A stretch of 22,063 nucleotides of DNA. Source: a virus. A program made the translations under genes and the position numbers. The stretch covers positions 1 to 22,063 of IMG/VR virus record IMGVR_UViG_3300030105_000384; one strand, 5' to 3'. Below are positions 14,921 to 22,063 of this stretch, one piece after another. The notes under the pieces were generated by a model. It was given only the letters and a program-made list of their open reading frames with translations, had not been told where the DNA came from and made no database searches. Positions within the stretch are counted from its first letter, which is position 1. Every line of letters begins with the position of its first letter.

Positions 14921-15472
14921 TTAATAAGGTGAAGTCTTATTGTTTCTGTAATCTTTTTGCCTAGCTTTAACCTTTGCTGAGGTACTTAGTTTACGTCTAG
15001 CAGCTTGAAGTTTTTTCTGAGCATCTTCTTTCTTTTTAGCTGCTGCAAGATTTTTCACAACTTGTGGATTAGTGCTTACATAAGGTTTATTCTTTGGTCT
15101 ACCTTTTAATACGTTTACTGCTGTACCAGATTGTGGCCCTTTAGTTATCTTAGCTGCCTTATAAGGAGTGACAGTAACATTACTCTTAGGCTTATCAGCT
15201 TTCTTTTTAGCTACAGCCTTAACTACATTATTAGGATTACGATCCATAGTCAGCTTCTTTACTGCTGGCTGACGTACTTTCTTAGATGCATCTTTCTGAC
15301 GAACTACACCTGTCTTACTTTTAAGTACCCCTGTTTTAGTTTTAACAGCAGTACCTTTAGAATCTTTATTGAGTTGATTTAGTTTGTATTGTAAACGTCC
15401 TACTGTCTGCATAGACTTACCAGCTTTCTTAGCTGCTGCAATCTGTGCTTTTAATGATGCTTTAGTTTCCAT
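14921..15472 (-). CDS. Lysine-rich basic protein after the capsid gene, 183 aa
   Basis: A strongly basic protein, rich in lysine, alanine and threonine. It opens with a likely helix (residues 1-35, METKASLKAQIAAAKKAGKS), continues with near-repeats TGVLKSKTGVVRQK at about 47-60, and ends in an alanine/lysine/arginine-rich segment (143-175). There is no cysteine and no membrane span. AGGGG lies six bases before the ATG, just after the terminator that follows the capsid gene. Candidates are a DNA-binding internal head protein or an assembly factor. No family is recognised. Confidence 0.68.
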   Translation of the reverse strand: METKASLKAQIAAAKKAGKSMQTVGRLQYKLNQLNKDSKGTAVKTKTGVLKSKTGVVRQKDASKKVRQPAVKKLTMDRNPNNVVKAVAKKKADKPKSNVTVTPYKAAKITKGPQSGTAVNVLKGRPKNKPYVSTNPQVVKNLAAAKKKEDAQKKLQAARRKLSTSAKVKARQKDYRNNKTSPY

Positions 15473-15483
15473 GTCGTTCCCCT

Positions 15484-15526
15484 AAGTAAAAGAAAGGGAC
15501 TACCTAGAGTGTACTAAGTAGTCCCT
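15484..15526 (-). terminator. Intrinsic terminator after the major capsid gene
   Basis: On the minus strand a 13-base-pair stem (one G-U pair) with a six-base loop occupies 15495-15526, followed by a T-rich tail TTCTTTTACTT at 15484-15494. This is a textbook Rho-independent terminator. The next gene's ribosome site follows almost immediately, so the basic-protein and fibre genes would depend on read-through or on a promoter I cannot see. Confidence 0.85.
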
Positions 15527-15531
15527 ATGTG

Positions 15532-15547
15532 ATGGCTAAGAAGCCAT
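15532..15547 (-). other. Small hairpin just after the capsid stop codon
   Basis: ATGGCT and AGCCAT pair as a six-base stem with a four-base loop, five bases after the capsid stop and just ahead of the terminator. It may protect the 3' end of the transcript; no T tract follows it. Confidence 0.5.
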
Positions 15548-15551
15548 AGTA

Positions 15552-16460
15552 TTACCCAAGAAGAGCAATAGCGACTGCTGATTTATCACGCAACACACCA
15601 GTACCATAGATGGTATCGCTGGTGAATAGGTCAGCTAAGAACTCTTGCTTATACTGGGTTTGTGAACGAACAGCCATTTGCTCAAGAAGGACAAAAGCAT
15701 CCTTGTGCATAAGCATACCGATCTTGTTATTACCATCAACTGGGCAGTTGTTACTAATGTAAACATCTATGCCATACAAGTTACCGATCTTACCATTAAC
15801 TACAGGTTGACCAGATACAAAGTCAGAAGAAGTATAACGCTCAATACCCATAATTGTGTTACGAGCAGAAGGTGGAAGGATCAATGAACGTCCATCCATA
15901 GGGACATCAGCATCATCTAGTAATTGAATTAAGTTACGGAAACCAGTATCATTAATTGGAAGAGCCGCACCAGCATAATCTGAGATCGCACCATTGGCAG
16001 CGATCTCTTTTGCCTTAGCATAGTTTGCTCCGTTACCACCTTGAGTAGACTTACCCAATGCAAAGATATCGTCTTCAACTTTCTTAGCTAAAGCATAACC
16101 AGCATCAGCAGTATAGAACTTACGCATAGAAGCCTGAGCTTGAATGTCAGTAATATCTTCGATCATGCGAGAGTATTCAAAGTGCTTGTTGATGCTTAGA
16201 GCCAACTGAGTAGCAGTCTCGTTCTGGATAGTAACTGCTGTGTTAGCAGTTTTAGCAACAGCAGCACCACGGGTAGGTTTAGGGATAAAAACTGTATCGC
16301 CTTTCTTACCTTGCATTGCCATCTTGTTTACTAGGTTTGCAATAACCAATTCCTTTTTATAAGCAGCGATGATTTCATCACTCCAAATCTCAGGGATAAA
16401 GTTAGCAGCAGTTGTGTTGTTTGTGTTACCGCCCATTGCGGGATAGACTGAAGTAGCCAT
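15552..16460 (-). CDS. Major capsid protein, HK97-fold type, 302 aa
   Basis: The N terminus is asparagine/threonine-rich, then FIPEIWSDEIIAAYKKELVIANLVNKM (residues 22-48), a pattern I recognise from major head proteins of podoviruses and related phages. The following KGDTVFIPKPTRG (54-66) would be the extended-loop region, and further segments (DDADVPMDGRSLILPP near 187-202, VLLEQMAVRSQ near 257-267) fit the A and P domains. It follows the acidic scaffold candidate and is followed by a strong terminator, both normal for the most abundant virion protein. AGGAAG lies before the ATG at a suitable distance. The fold assignment rests on pattern and context. Confidence 0.88.
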   Translation of the reverse strand: MATSVYPAMGGNTNNTTAANFIPEIWSDEIIAAYKKELVIANLVNKMAMQGKKGDTVFIPKPTRGAAVAKTANTAVTIQNETATQLALSINKHFEYSRMIEDITDIQAQASMRKFYTADAGYALAKKVEDDIFALGKSTQGGNGANYAKAKEIAANGAISDYAGAALPINDTGFRNLIQLLDDADVPMDGRSLILPPSARNTIMGIERYTSSDFVSGQPVVNGKIGNLYGIDVYISNNCPVDGNNKIGMLMHKDAFVLLEQMAVRSQTQYKQEFLADLFTSDTIYGTGVLRDKSAVAIALLG

Positions 16461-16484
16461 TATGTATTCTTCCTAATTATAAAG

Positions 16485-17270
16485 TTATCGAACTCTACCT
16501 TCTTGGTATGCTTTCATGATAATATCATTGTTAGCTAGGTATCGTTCTGGTTCGTGTTGCATCATATGTAGTAACTCAGACCGCTTGAGGAACTTCTTAG
16601 TAGTCTCACCAGAACCTCTTGCTGACCCATTACTACCACTCTTAAGAGAACGCTTACGATCTCCTTCAGCAGCATTAGCGGCCTGTGCAATTAATTCCTG
16701 TTGCTCTTTCCATGTAGTAAACAGATCGTCAGCAGCGTCAAAGTCAAACTCTGCATCTGCTTTCTGTAACTTGTTAGTCCGAGCCTGAGACTTACCTACC
16801 CACTCTTGGAAGCCAGTATCATTTACTATATCCATCGCATCTGGATGGGTTGCAAAGATCCTGTCACGGGACTCCATTCGCTCTAGCTTTTTCGTAGCTT
16901 CATTAGCTGCTTTTAAAGCTGGGTGATTTGCTAATTTCTTATCAAAGCTTGCGTTAGGATTCTCTAAAAAATCCATGTCACTTACTTCTTCCTCTACTGG
17001 TTGTTTAGTGGCTGTTTGATTAACGATGTAATCATCTACCAGCTTTCTCAACTCACCTACTTCGTTACCCTGACGACCTGCCATCTTCTCGGCTTCTTGG
17101 TGCATTCGGACTAACTCGGCAGCAGACTTCCCTTTATACTTATCAGGTACATCTTGATCATCAGTTTGTTCTATAGAGTCAGAAGCTGATTCAAGTGATT
17201 CTGTTAGGGTTTGGTATTCTTCACCATCTGCTAGTTGAGGTTCTTGGTTGCCATCTAAAAATTCTGCCAT
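16485..17270 (-). CDS. Scaffold protein candidate, acidic, 261 aa
   Basis: The first 60 residues are strongly acidic. A helical, glutamate/lysine-rich stretch follows (65-140). The C-terminal third carries a basic serine/glycine linker (207-225) and a final helix-rich segment with KKFLKRSELLHMMQHEPERY. Acidic N terminus, central coiled regions and a basic C terminus are usual for scaffolds that bind coat protein through a basic end. Position directly before the capsid gene supports it. ACGGAGC precedes the ATG. The 64-base gap upstream holds only this ribosome site and AT-rich sequence without a clear promoter. Confidence 0.8.
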   Translation of the reverse strand: MAEFLDGNQEPQLADGEEYQTLTESLESASDSIEQTDDQDVPDKYKGKSAAELVRMHQEAEKMAGRQGNEVGELRKLVDDYIVNQTATKQPVEEEVSDMDFLENPNASFDKKLANHPALKAANEATKKLERMESRDRIFATHPDAMDIVNDTGFQEWVGKSQARTNKLQKADAEFDFDAADDLFTTWKEQQELIAQAANAAEGDRKRSLKSGSNGSARGSGETTKKFLKRSELLHMMQHEPERYLANNDIIMKAYQEGRVR

Positions 17271-17334
17271 TTGTTGCTCCGTACTTTATAGTATTATGGA
17301 ATTAATATTAATGAGATTACTTCAGTAAGAAGAC

Positions 17335-17577
17335 TCATGAGTTCCTGCGTTCTATCTCAATCTGTTTTTGGCGTTGCTTTGCCCATTTGATTGTAGCCCC
17401 TGCAAAGTGTCCTGTGTGGGGTTCTAACTTACTAATAGGTGCAGCTAGTTGTCGCTGAGATAGACTGTTACATTTAGAGCATACACTTTCCCGAATGTCA
17501 GAGTGACAAGCGGAGTGTACGAACTTCTCTTCAGTGTAACTACATTCACTACATTTGAAATCATAAACGCGAATCAT
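17335..17577 (-). CDS. Small zinc-ribbon protein, FmdB-like, 80 aa
   Basis: Two CxxC knuckles (C9-C12 and C33-C36) plus C24 and nearby histidines (H21, H25) suggest a zinc-binding ribbon, of the kind called FmdB-like or putative regulatory protein in many phages. The C-terminal half carries a motif around GHFAGATIKWAKQRQKQ, rich in lysine and arginine. The start ATG overlaps the preceding gene by 17 bases, and GAGGA lies eight bases before it. The place between portal and scaffold is recurrent for such proteins in marine phages, as I recall. Binding to DNA or to the assembling head is possible. Function is unknown. Confidence 0.72.
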   Translation of the reverse strand: MIRVYDFKCSECSYTEEKFVHSACHSDIRESVCSKCNSLSQRQLAAPISKLEPHTGHFAGATIKWAKQRQKQIEIERRNS

Positions 17578-17815
17578 TTACGAAATCCTCATAAGAGTTC
17601 TTGATACCATTTTCAAAACTTAATAGTTTTCCAATGATGTCTAATTGCCCTTGTCTGTAGTGTAATTCTTTTTCAGTTCTACAAGTGACCAGATCACGGA
17701 GAGATTCCTCCGATTCTGTAAAGTCTTCTAGTAGAAACTTCCATCCTTCTAGTTGGAATATATCAATCAATGATTCATAATATCTTTCTAGTTCTGGATC
17801 TGTATTTGTTGACAT
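17561..17815 (-). CDS. Small acidic protein of unknown function, 84 aa
   Basis: An acidic, helical protein (rich in E, D, L) with one cysteine at residue 45. The C-terminal half has an amphipathic helix with HYRQGQLDIIGKLLSFENGIK. I recall similar small proteins in the same place in other marine phages, but no function. It is the first gene after the promoter at 17855-17883. AAGGAAAA lies seven bases upstream of the ATG and the leader is about 33 bases. Its 3' end overlaps the zinc-ribbon gene by 17 bases in another frame. Confidence 0.72.
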   Translation of the reverse strand: MSTNTDPELERYYESLIDIFQLEGWKFLLEDFTESEESLRDLVTCRTEKELHYRQGQLDIIGKLLSFENGIKNSYEDFVNDSRL

Positions 17816-17854
17816 TGCGTTTTCCTTATGTTAGGGCGCGTTAGTAGTGAGTGG

Positions 17855-17883
17855 AATGTAACACATAAAGTATTAAAAGTCAA
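17855..17883 (-). promoter_or_regulatory. Sigma70-type promoter with extended -10, before the head genes
   Basis: On the minus strand TTGACT (17878-17883) and TACATT (17855-17860) are 17 bases apart, with TGT directly before the -10. The portal stop codon lies just upstream, partly inside the 21-base block (17873-17893) that is identical to the block at 7658-7678. The start point is expected near 17848, giving a leader of about 33 bases before the 84-residue gene. Confidence 0.82.
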
Positions 17884-17891
17884 GAGTTATT

Positions 17892-19835
17892 TTATTTATC
17901 TTGCATCTGCTTATTAACGATTGCTTCTTTACTTTCGATCTCTCGTTCTTTTAATACTAACTCTGCAATCTTTGCTCGTTTAAGAAATTCTTTTTCATCT
18001 ACATCACCATCAGCTACATTAGTAGTGAGAACTTTCAAACGATCAGTCTCTGCATCCATTGGAAGTAGTTCAGTCTCAAGCGCAACCTTAGCTGCCCTAG
18101 CTTGTGACTCCATTGCTTGTCCTTGTAATACTGCAATGTATGCTTGCTTCTGTGCATTGTCTATTTGTGCTGCTTCTTGAACCATTGGATCTGGTTGACT
18201 TGCTTCTGATAGTTTAGCAATTAGAGTCTCACGATTAGCAAGGTTCATATTATCAACAACAGACTTAACCAACTCAGGATACATTGGAGTATCAGGAGAC
18301 ATAGTTTGTAGTAGTTGTACTAACTGAGAAACCTCGTACTCACGGGCAATAACTCCTAGAGAACTAGAAGGAACAAACTTAAAGTCACCAGTAGGGAACT
18401 TGTCAGGGTGATACTGCATGTAACGCCACGCACTCTGCTGTACAAACGGAATGAGGAAGCACTCTTGGAAGTTAATTAAGGTACGCTTGTGACGCTTGAT
18501 GATAGCACCTAGGCCCATAGACACTGCACCAGCAGCAGCTTGTCCATTAACTACACCAGCCATACCAACACTGTCTACAGCACCAGTAGCATTCTGCACC
18601 ATACGTTGTAGATGTTCAGCTTGGCTAAAGGTAATATTATCTACGTTACCAAAGTGCATAGGCTGTAGAATTTCATTAGGATTACCATTCGTGAGAATAG
18701 TTTTTCCTGGCTTTACTTCCATCTTAGCCCCACGAGGCATCCTAGAAGCGTCCATAGCCATCATTGGGTGGACAGTCAAGGCTAGAGCATCAATACGCGC
18801 ACGTAACTCTGTGTCGAGTGCTTTCTGGCTGTTGTAGCCCTTCTCACAAACACCTCGTCCCCAGAATCTACTAGGTACTACGTCCCAAGGGAATGCAACT
18901 ACAGGACGATCCTGCATCATGTAAGGGTTTTCTTCTAGCTTAAGTATGTTTGAACCATTAGCTATGACTGCAACAACCTCAACATAGTTAGATCCATTCT
19001 CTGTCATGGTTTCAGATAGAGAAATCTCTTCCTCATCTTCATCATAGGTGTAAGCGTCTAACAGTTCTCTAGGAAGCAACCCATAGTATTTAGTTAATCG
19101 TACTCTGTCCGTATCATAATCATCAATATCATCTTGGGCATCTAAGAATGAATAGTTACTACCTTCACTAATATCAACATCCTCATATACACCCTCTTCA
19201 ATCAACTGTTGTACTTGGTGGATAGGAACATACTCATCAATAGCTACACCTAAAGCCTCTTCAATAGAGGAAGCTGTTGGGTCTATTAAGAAGTTCTGTG
19301 GAAGTACAGGGCGTACAGTGCAAGAGACTTCTTTAGTCTCTATAACACCAAAGGTAGCTACCTGACCATCCATAGCTGGCTGTGTAGAAGGAACCCTACG
19401 TGTCTTTTCCTGTACAACAACCTCACCAATGCCTGTACCAAACACAGCAGCGTTAACAATACACTCAGAGATAGCTTGTCGTGTCCTGTTCAGTGTGTAT
19501 TCTTCTGTTAGTTGCTTACGTAGGTACTCAACATCTTGACGATCTGGATCATCTACATCATCACGTATGTCAAAGAATTGACCACGCCCAAATGTAGCCT
19601 CTTCTACTTCAGCAACACTGCTTTCAACAGCTTGCTGTAGTGCTGGACTGATTAAACGAGAGCGTTCACTCTTCCGCAAGGAATCATCACCTGACCATAT
19701 GCCACGCCATAAGCGATTGTACTCGTCAAATCGTTCCTCATAATTGGATTCAAAGTGATCGCGCCAGCCATCACATTTTTCCATGATCCATCCTTCTGCG
19801 GATTCGTCTATTAGTAATTCGTTTTCATCTGACAT
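17892..19835 (-). CDS. Portal protein, 647 aa
   Basis: A 647-residue protein directly after the large terminase. The N-terminal third is acidic and helical. The middle (about 320-420) contains a GRGVCEKGYNSQKALDTELRA-type helix, then MPRGAKMEVKPGKTI, and a segment NITFSQAEHLQRMVQNATGAVDS, patterns I associate with podovirus portals. The C-terminal 100 residues are a long charged helical region (coiled coil), as in the barrel of P22-like portals. It would form the dodecameric ring for DNA entry and bind the terminase and the adaptor. The two-base gap to terminase and AGGAT before the ATG fit an operon. Confidence 0.88.
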   Translation of the reverse strand: MSDENELLIDESAEGWIMEKCDGWRDHFESNYEERFDEYNRLWRGIWSGDDSLRKSERSRLISPALQQAVESSVAEVEEATFGRGQFFDIRDDVDDPDRQDVEYLRKQLTEEYTLNRTRQAISECIVNAAVFGTGIGEVVVQEKTRRVPSTQPAMDGQVATFGVIETKEVSCTVRPVLPQNFLIDPTASSIEEALGVAIDEYVPIHQVQQLIEEGVYEDVDISEGSNYSFLDAQDDIDDYDTDRVRLTKYYGLLPRELLDAYTYDEDEEEISLSETMTENGSNYVEVVAVIANGSNILKLEENPYMMQDRPVVAFPWDVVPSRFWGRGVCEKGYNSQKALDTELRARIDALALTVHPMMAMDASRMPRGAKMEVKPGKTILTNGNPNEILQPMHFGNVDNITFSQAEHLQRMVQNATGAVDSVGMAGVVNGQAAAGAVSMGLGAIIKRHKRTLINFQECFLIPFVQQSAWRYMQYHPDKFPTGDFKFVPSSSLGVIAREYEVSQLVQLLQTMSPDTPMYPELVKSVVDNMNLANRETLIAKLSEASQPDPMVQEAAQIDNAQKQAYIAVLQGQAMESQARAAKVALETELLPMDAETDRLKVLTTNVADGDVDEKEFLKRAKIAELVLKEREIESKEAIVNKQMQDK

Positions 19836-19837
19836 AA

Positions 19838-21091
19838 TTAATATCCTGCGATAGCATCCATAAATTCATATTCATCTTCTTCGTAGTCATAGGCGTAGCT
19901 GATCTTAGCTAACTGATCAATATATGCTAACGAATCTATTAAATCATCGTGTACTAAGTGGTTAGGGAACTGGAATAACTGGTCTAAGAACTCTGTATTC
20001 CACTCACCTTCGTTTAAAGTTATCTGACCATGCTCAAATCTACCCTGCAAGGCCCATATGATTCGGTCAGTCTTCCGTTTATTACCATGAGTCAACTCTT
20101 CTACACGAAAGAAGAACTGCTCTTGCTTCATTCTGTCTGTCAGGTAGGGATGAACTGCATTCTTTAATGCACCTTTCTCTACACCAATAGCAATGGGCTG
20201 GTAATCGCGTACAGCTTGGAAGATTTTGTCGGCAGTCTTCTTAACATCCCATCGACCATAGATAATATTATCAACCCACCACCCATCAGGCCCAGCTTTG
20301 ACAACAGATATGGACGTTGTATCCAATTTCTTCTGCTTAGACGTAGTAGCTTTCTCAATATCAGCAAAACCTGCAAGGTCAACAGAGATATAGTAGTCAC
20401 CTTCATCAGGTTCTTCACTATCAAACGCAATCCAATCTTCTTTGAATATTGCGCCCCCTGCTGCCTCAAAGGATGCCAGAAATTCCTGACGAAATGCAAA
20501 TGAAGACATGCTACCTTTAGCTGCTTCGATCTCTTCGGGGTCTAGTAAGTTATTATCATAAGACGTAAAGTGCCAACTCTTAAAAGTAGGATCATCTCCT
20601 TGCCCGTGGCGGTATAGATCATAGAAATGGTTACGACCCATAGGAGTACCTATGAATATAGCACCACCTTTTTGGTCAGCTAGTGCTGGTCGTAGTATTT
20701 GTTCCCATACTTCTGGCTTCATGTCAGCATACTCGTCCATAACGAGAAACTTCAAGCTGACACCACGCATAGTCTCTGGTCTGTCAGCACCCTTGAGTGC
20801 AATCGTAGTACCATTGACTAGCTTAATCTGTAAGTTGTTTATGTGGCTGCTCTTGATAACAGTATGGCCTAACTCCATAAGAGTTTCCCACATGATATCT
20901 CTTGCTTGGCCTTGAGTAGGGGCAACATAAAAGACTTGGCCCTTCTTAGCCTGTAGTCCTTCTATAATCAATGACCATGCTGCCAGCCTACTCTTACCAC
21001 AACGTCTACCTGCTGCTATTACCTTGAATCGGACAGGATCATTAAAGACCTCTTGTTGCCATTCAAGTAGCTCAACTTTAAGATCAGCCAT
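19838..21091 (-). CDS. terL: Terminase large subunit (packaging ATPase/nuclease), 417 aa
   Basis: The ATPase half has a Walker A-type loop GRRCGKS at residues 28-34 and a Walker B strand FLVMDE with D119 and E120, plus an arginine-containing VAPTQGQARDIMWE segment (56-69). The nuclease half begins near residue 230 with SVDLAGFADIE, whose aspartate would bind metal in the RNase H-like fold, and a later acidic site is likely in the HDDLIDSLAYI segment (about 390-400). At 417 residues it is on the short side for the family. It powers DNA entry through the portal and cuts the concatemer. The start ATG follows the preceding TAA directly, with no strong Shine-Dalgarno. No small terminase is visible in the window. 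Confidence 0.93.
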   Translation of the reverse strand: MADLKVELLEWQQEVFNDPVRFKVIAAGRRCGKSRLAAWSLIIEGLQAKKGQVFYVAPTQGQARDIMWETLMELGHTVIKSSHINNLQIKLVNGTTIALKGADRPETMRGVSLKFLVMDEYADMKPEVWEQILRPALADQKGGAIFIGTPMGRNHFYDLYRHGQGDDPTFKSWHFTSYDNNLLDPEEIEAAKGSMSSFAFRQEFLASFEAAGGAIFKEDWIAFDSEEPDEGDYYISVDLAGFADIEKATTSKQKKLDTTSISVVKAGPDGWWVDNIIYGRWDVKKTADKIFQAVRDYQPIAIGVEKGALKNAVHPYLTDRMKQEQFFFRVEELTHGNKRKTDRIIWALQGRFEHGQITLNEGEWNTEFLDQLFQFPNHLVHDDLIDSLAYIDQLAKISYAYDYEEDEYEFMDAIAGY

Positions 21092-22063
21092 TTAAGAAAA
21101 CATATTGCTCAAGTTATCAAACCAACCTTTACCTACTCGTAACTGTTGACCATCCTGTAGATTCCTACCCATAGATCCACGGGTAATCTCTACTTCAGGA
21201 TTTAAATCTTGTAACTCATCAAGAGTCATACCATTCTCGTATGCTATGTGACCAGCAAAACGATTCTTACCTACTGAATCAAAATCTTGGCCTACAGATT
21301 TAATAGAGTTTAATAACCCACCTGTCTGCTGTGGGATGGTAGTTGCTATTGATTGTTCCTGCTGCATATTAAGTTGATTCTGCATCTCTGGTCTAAGTTG
21401 CTGCGCCATATTAAGCTGTTGCTGTTGTTGACGTATAGCTTCTTGCTGCTGATATTGTCCTTGCATATCAAGATCATTAAACATCTGTGTTTCTTGTGGG
21501 GACATACTGTTACGCATAGCTTCCATATCAGTATCAAGTTGTTCTTGTTGCATAGCTTCTTGTCTAAGGTTATCAGGTAGGAATGCCATGATATTATCTT
21601 TATTTGGTTCTTTACCAAAGTATTCTTCTGCCCTAGTCACAGTTGCTGAATCAGGTTTTGTGTGATGATAATCAAAATATAAATCTAAACCAGATTCATC
21701 ATTACCTTGTAACATCCCTTCTAAGTTAGAAGTTTCTTGCATGTAGATGTTAGCCAGCATAACTTCTTCTTGCTGCTGTGGAGATAGCTTTAATGGGTCT
21801 TGATGATCCATTGCCTGTGTTGCCCACACAGGTAACTCCATATCCATTAATCCATAAGCATTTTTTAATCTTGTGAGTCCTGTTTGAAAAGCATTACCAT
21901 CTCCTTTAGTAAGGAATTGAAACTCTCCTCTGGCAGATGAGTCTGGATTAATTAAGTTAGTTCCATAAGAACTTTCAATACCAGATACCCTATCACTGAA
22001 ACGAGCAATGTTATTAAACACATCATCTCTGCTCACATCTTTTGGGATACGCCCTTTGTATTT
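21092..22063 (-). CDS. Lytic transglycosylase-like protein with LysM-like C terminus, 5' end outside window
   Basis: Counting from the GTG at 22036, GIESSYG has a glutamate at residue 21 in the position of the transglycosylase catalytic acid, followed by GEFQF (37-41), ANIYMQ (95-100) and LYFDYHH (119-125), the usual order of goose-type/SLT lysozyme motifs. Residues 160-235 are glutamine/methionine-rich and likely coiled, and 265-303 (GMTLDELQDLNP, QDGQQLRVG) look like a LysM peptidoglycan-binding repeat. The frame is open without a stop from 22036 to the window edge, and no Shine-Dalgarno precedes that GTG, so the true start probably lies upstream and the gene is partial. It could be a virion-associated muralytic enzyme or the endolysin. 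Confidence 0.72.
   Translation of the reverse strand, partial: KYKGRIPKDVSRDDVFNNIARFSDRVSGIESSYGTNLINPDSSARGEFQFLTKGDGNAFQTGLTRLKNAYGLMDMELPVWATQAMDHQDPLKLSPQQQEEVMLANIYMQETSNLEGMLQGNDESGLDLYFDYHHTKPDSATVTRAEEYFGKEPNKDNIMAFLPDNLRQEAMQQEQLDTDMEAMRNSMSPQETQMFNDLDMQGQYQQQEAIRQQQQQLNMAQQLRPEMQNQLNMQQEQSIATTIPQQTGGLLNSIKSVGQDFDSVGKNRFAGHIAYENGMTLDELQDLNPEVEITRGSMGRNLQDGQQLRVGKGWFDNLSNMFS

Noticed and set aside
17271-17334. Possible promoter before the scaffold gene (CATAAT, TATAAA boxes)
   Set aside because: The boxes lie in generally AT-rich sequence and have no acceptable -35 at 16-18 bases; only the ribosome site is convincing.
17561-17577. Possible programmed frameshift joining the 84- and 80-residue proteins
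   Set aside because: No slippery heptamer or strong downstream structure is evident. The second gene has its own ATG with GAGGA at a good distance, and the proteins look unrelated.
20179-20503. Open frames overlapping the terminase gene on both strands
   Set aside because: They lie inside the terminase nuclease region, lack ribosome sites and have no recognisable content.
1-22063. Search for tRNA genes, integrase, attachment sites or defence genes
   Set aside because: No cloverleaf-like segment, recombinase motif or defence-type domain could be seen; every gene fits a virion, assembly, lysis or unknown small-protein role.

Overview
The window is the structural (late) module of a tailed phage with a short, podovirus-type tail. 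All 27 supported genes lie on the minus strand, tightly packed and often overlapping by 1 to 17 bases, so transcription runs from high to low coordinates. There is no gene-free stretch over 300 bases. I see no tRNA, integrase, attachment site, insertion sequence or CRISPR array. The sequence is AT-rich by eye. The repertoire (muralytic protein, short large terminase, portal, scaffold, capsid, adaptor, nozzle, three internal virion proteins, peptidase S74 fibres) is what I associate with marine podoviruses of Gram-negative hosts. That host assignment is inference; the sequence does not name a host.

Layout in transcription order. (1) 22063-17892: a lytic-transglycosylase-like protein with a LysM-like tail (its 5' end runs off the window), large terminase, portal. 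(2) 17883-15484: a sigma70-type promoter, a small acidic protein, a zinc-ribbon protein, an acidic scaffold candidate, the major capsid protein, then a strong intrinsic terminator. (3) 15472-10065: a lysine-rich protein and two paralogous fibres, each ending in a peptidase S74 self-cleaving chaperone, with a 69-residue protein between them. (4) 10065-9127: five overlapping tiny genes for very basic proteins, three of them under 60 residues. (5) 9127-7672: a membrane and export cluster with a candidate three-span holin. (6) 7668-71: a second promoter sharing a 21-base block with the first, then adaptor, nozzle, a nozzle-linked fibre and three internal (ejection) proteins, ending in two hairpins.

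Together the genes would package DNA (terminase, portal), build the head (scaffold, capsid), complete the tail (adaptor, nozzle), load the ejected core (354-, 288- and 900-residue proteins) and bind the host (three fibres). A membrane cluster probably contributes to lysis. Control appears to rest on two host-type promoters and a terminator that would lower fibre expression relative to capsid.

The least explained parts are the matched promoter pair (the second predicts a start point on the adaptor's own start codon), the cluster of tiny basic proteins, fibre repeats whose protein is conserved while codons are scrambled, and short motifs shared or doubled at the N termini of the ejection proteins. 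I found no convincing new enzymatic or defence system.
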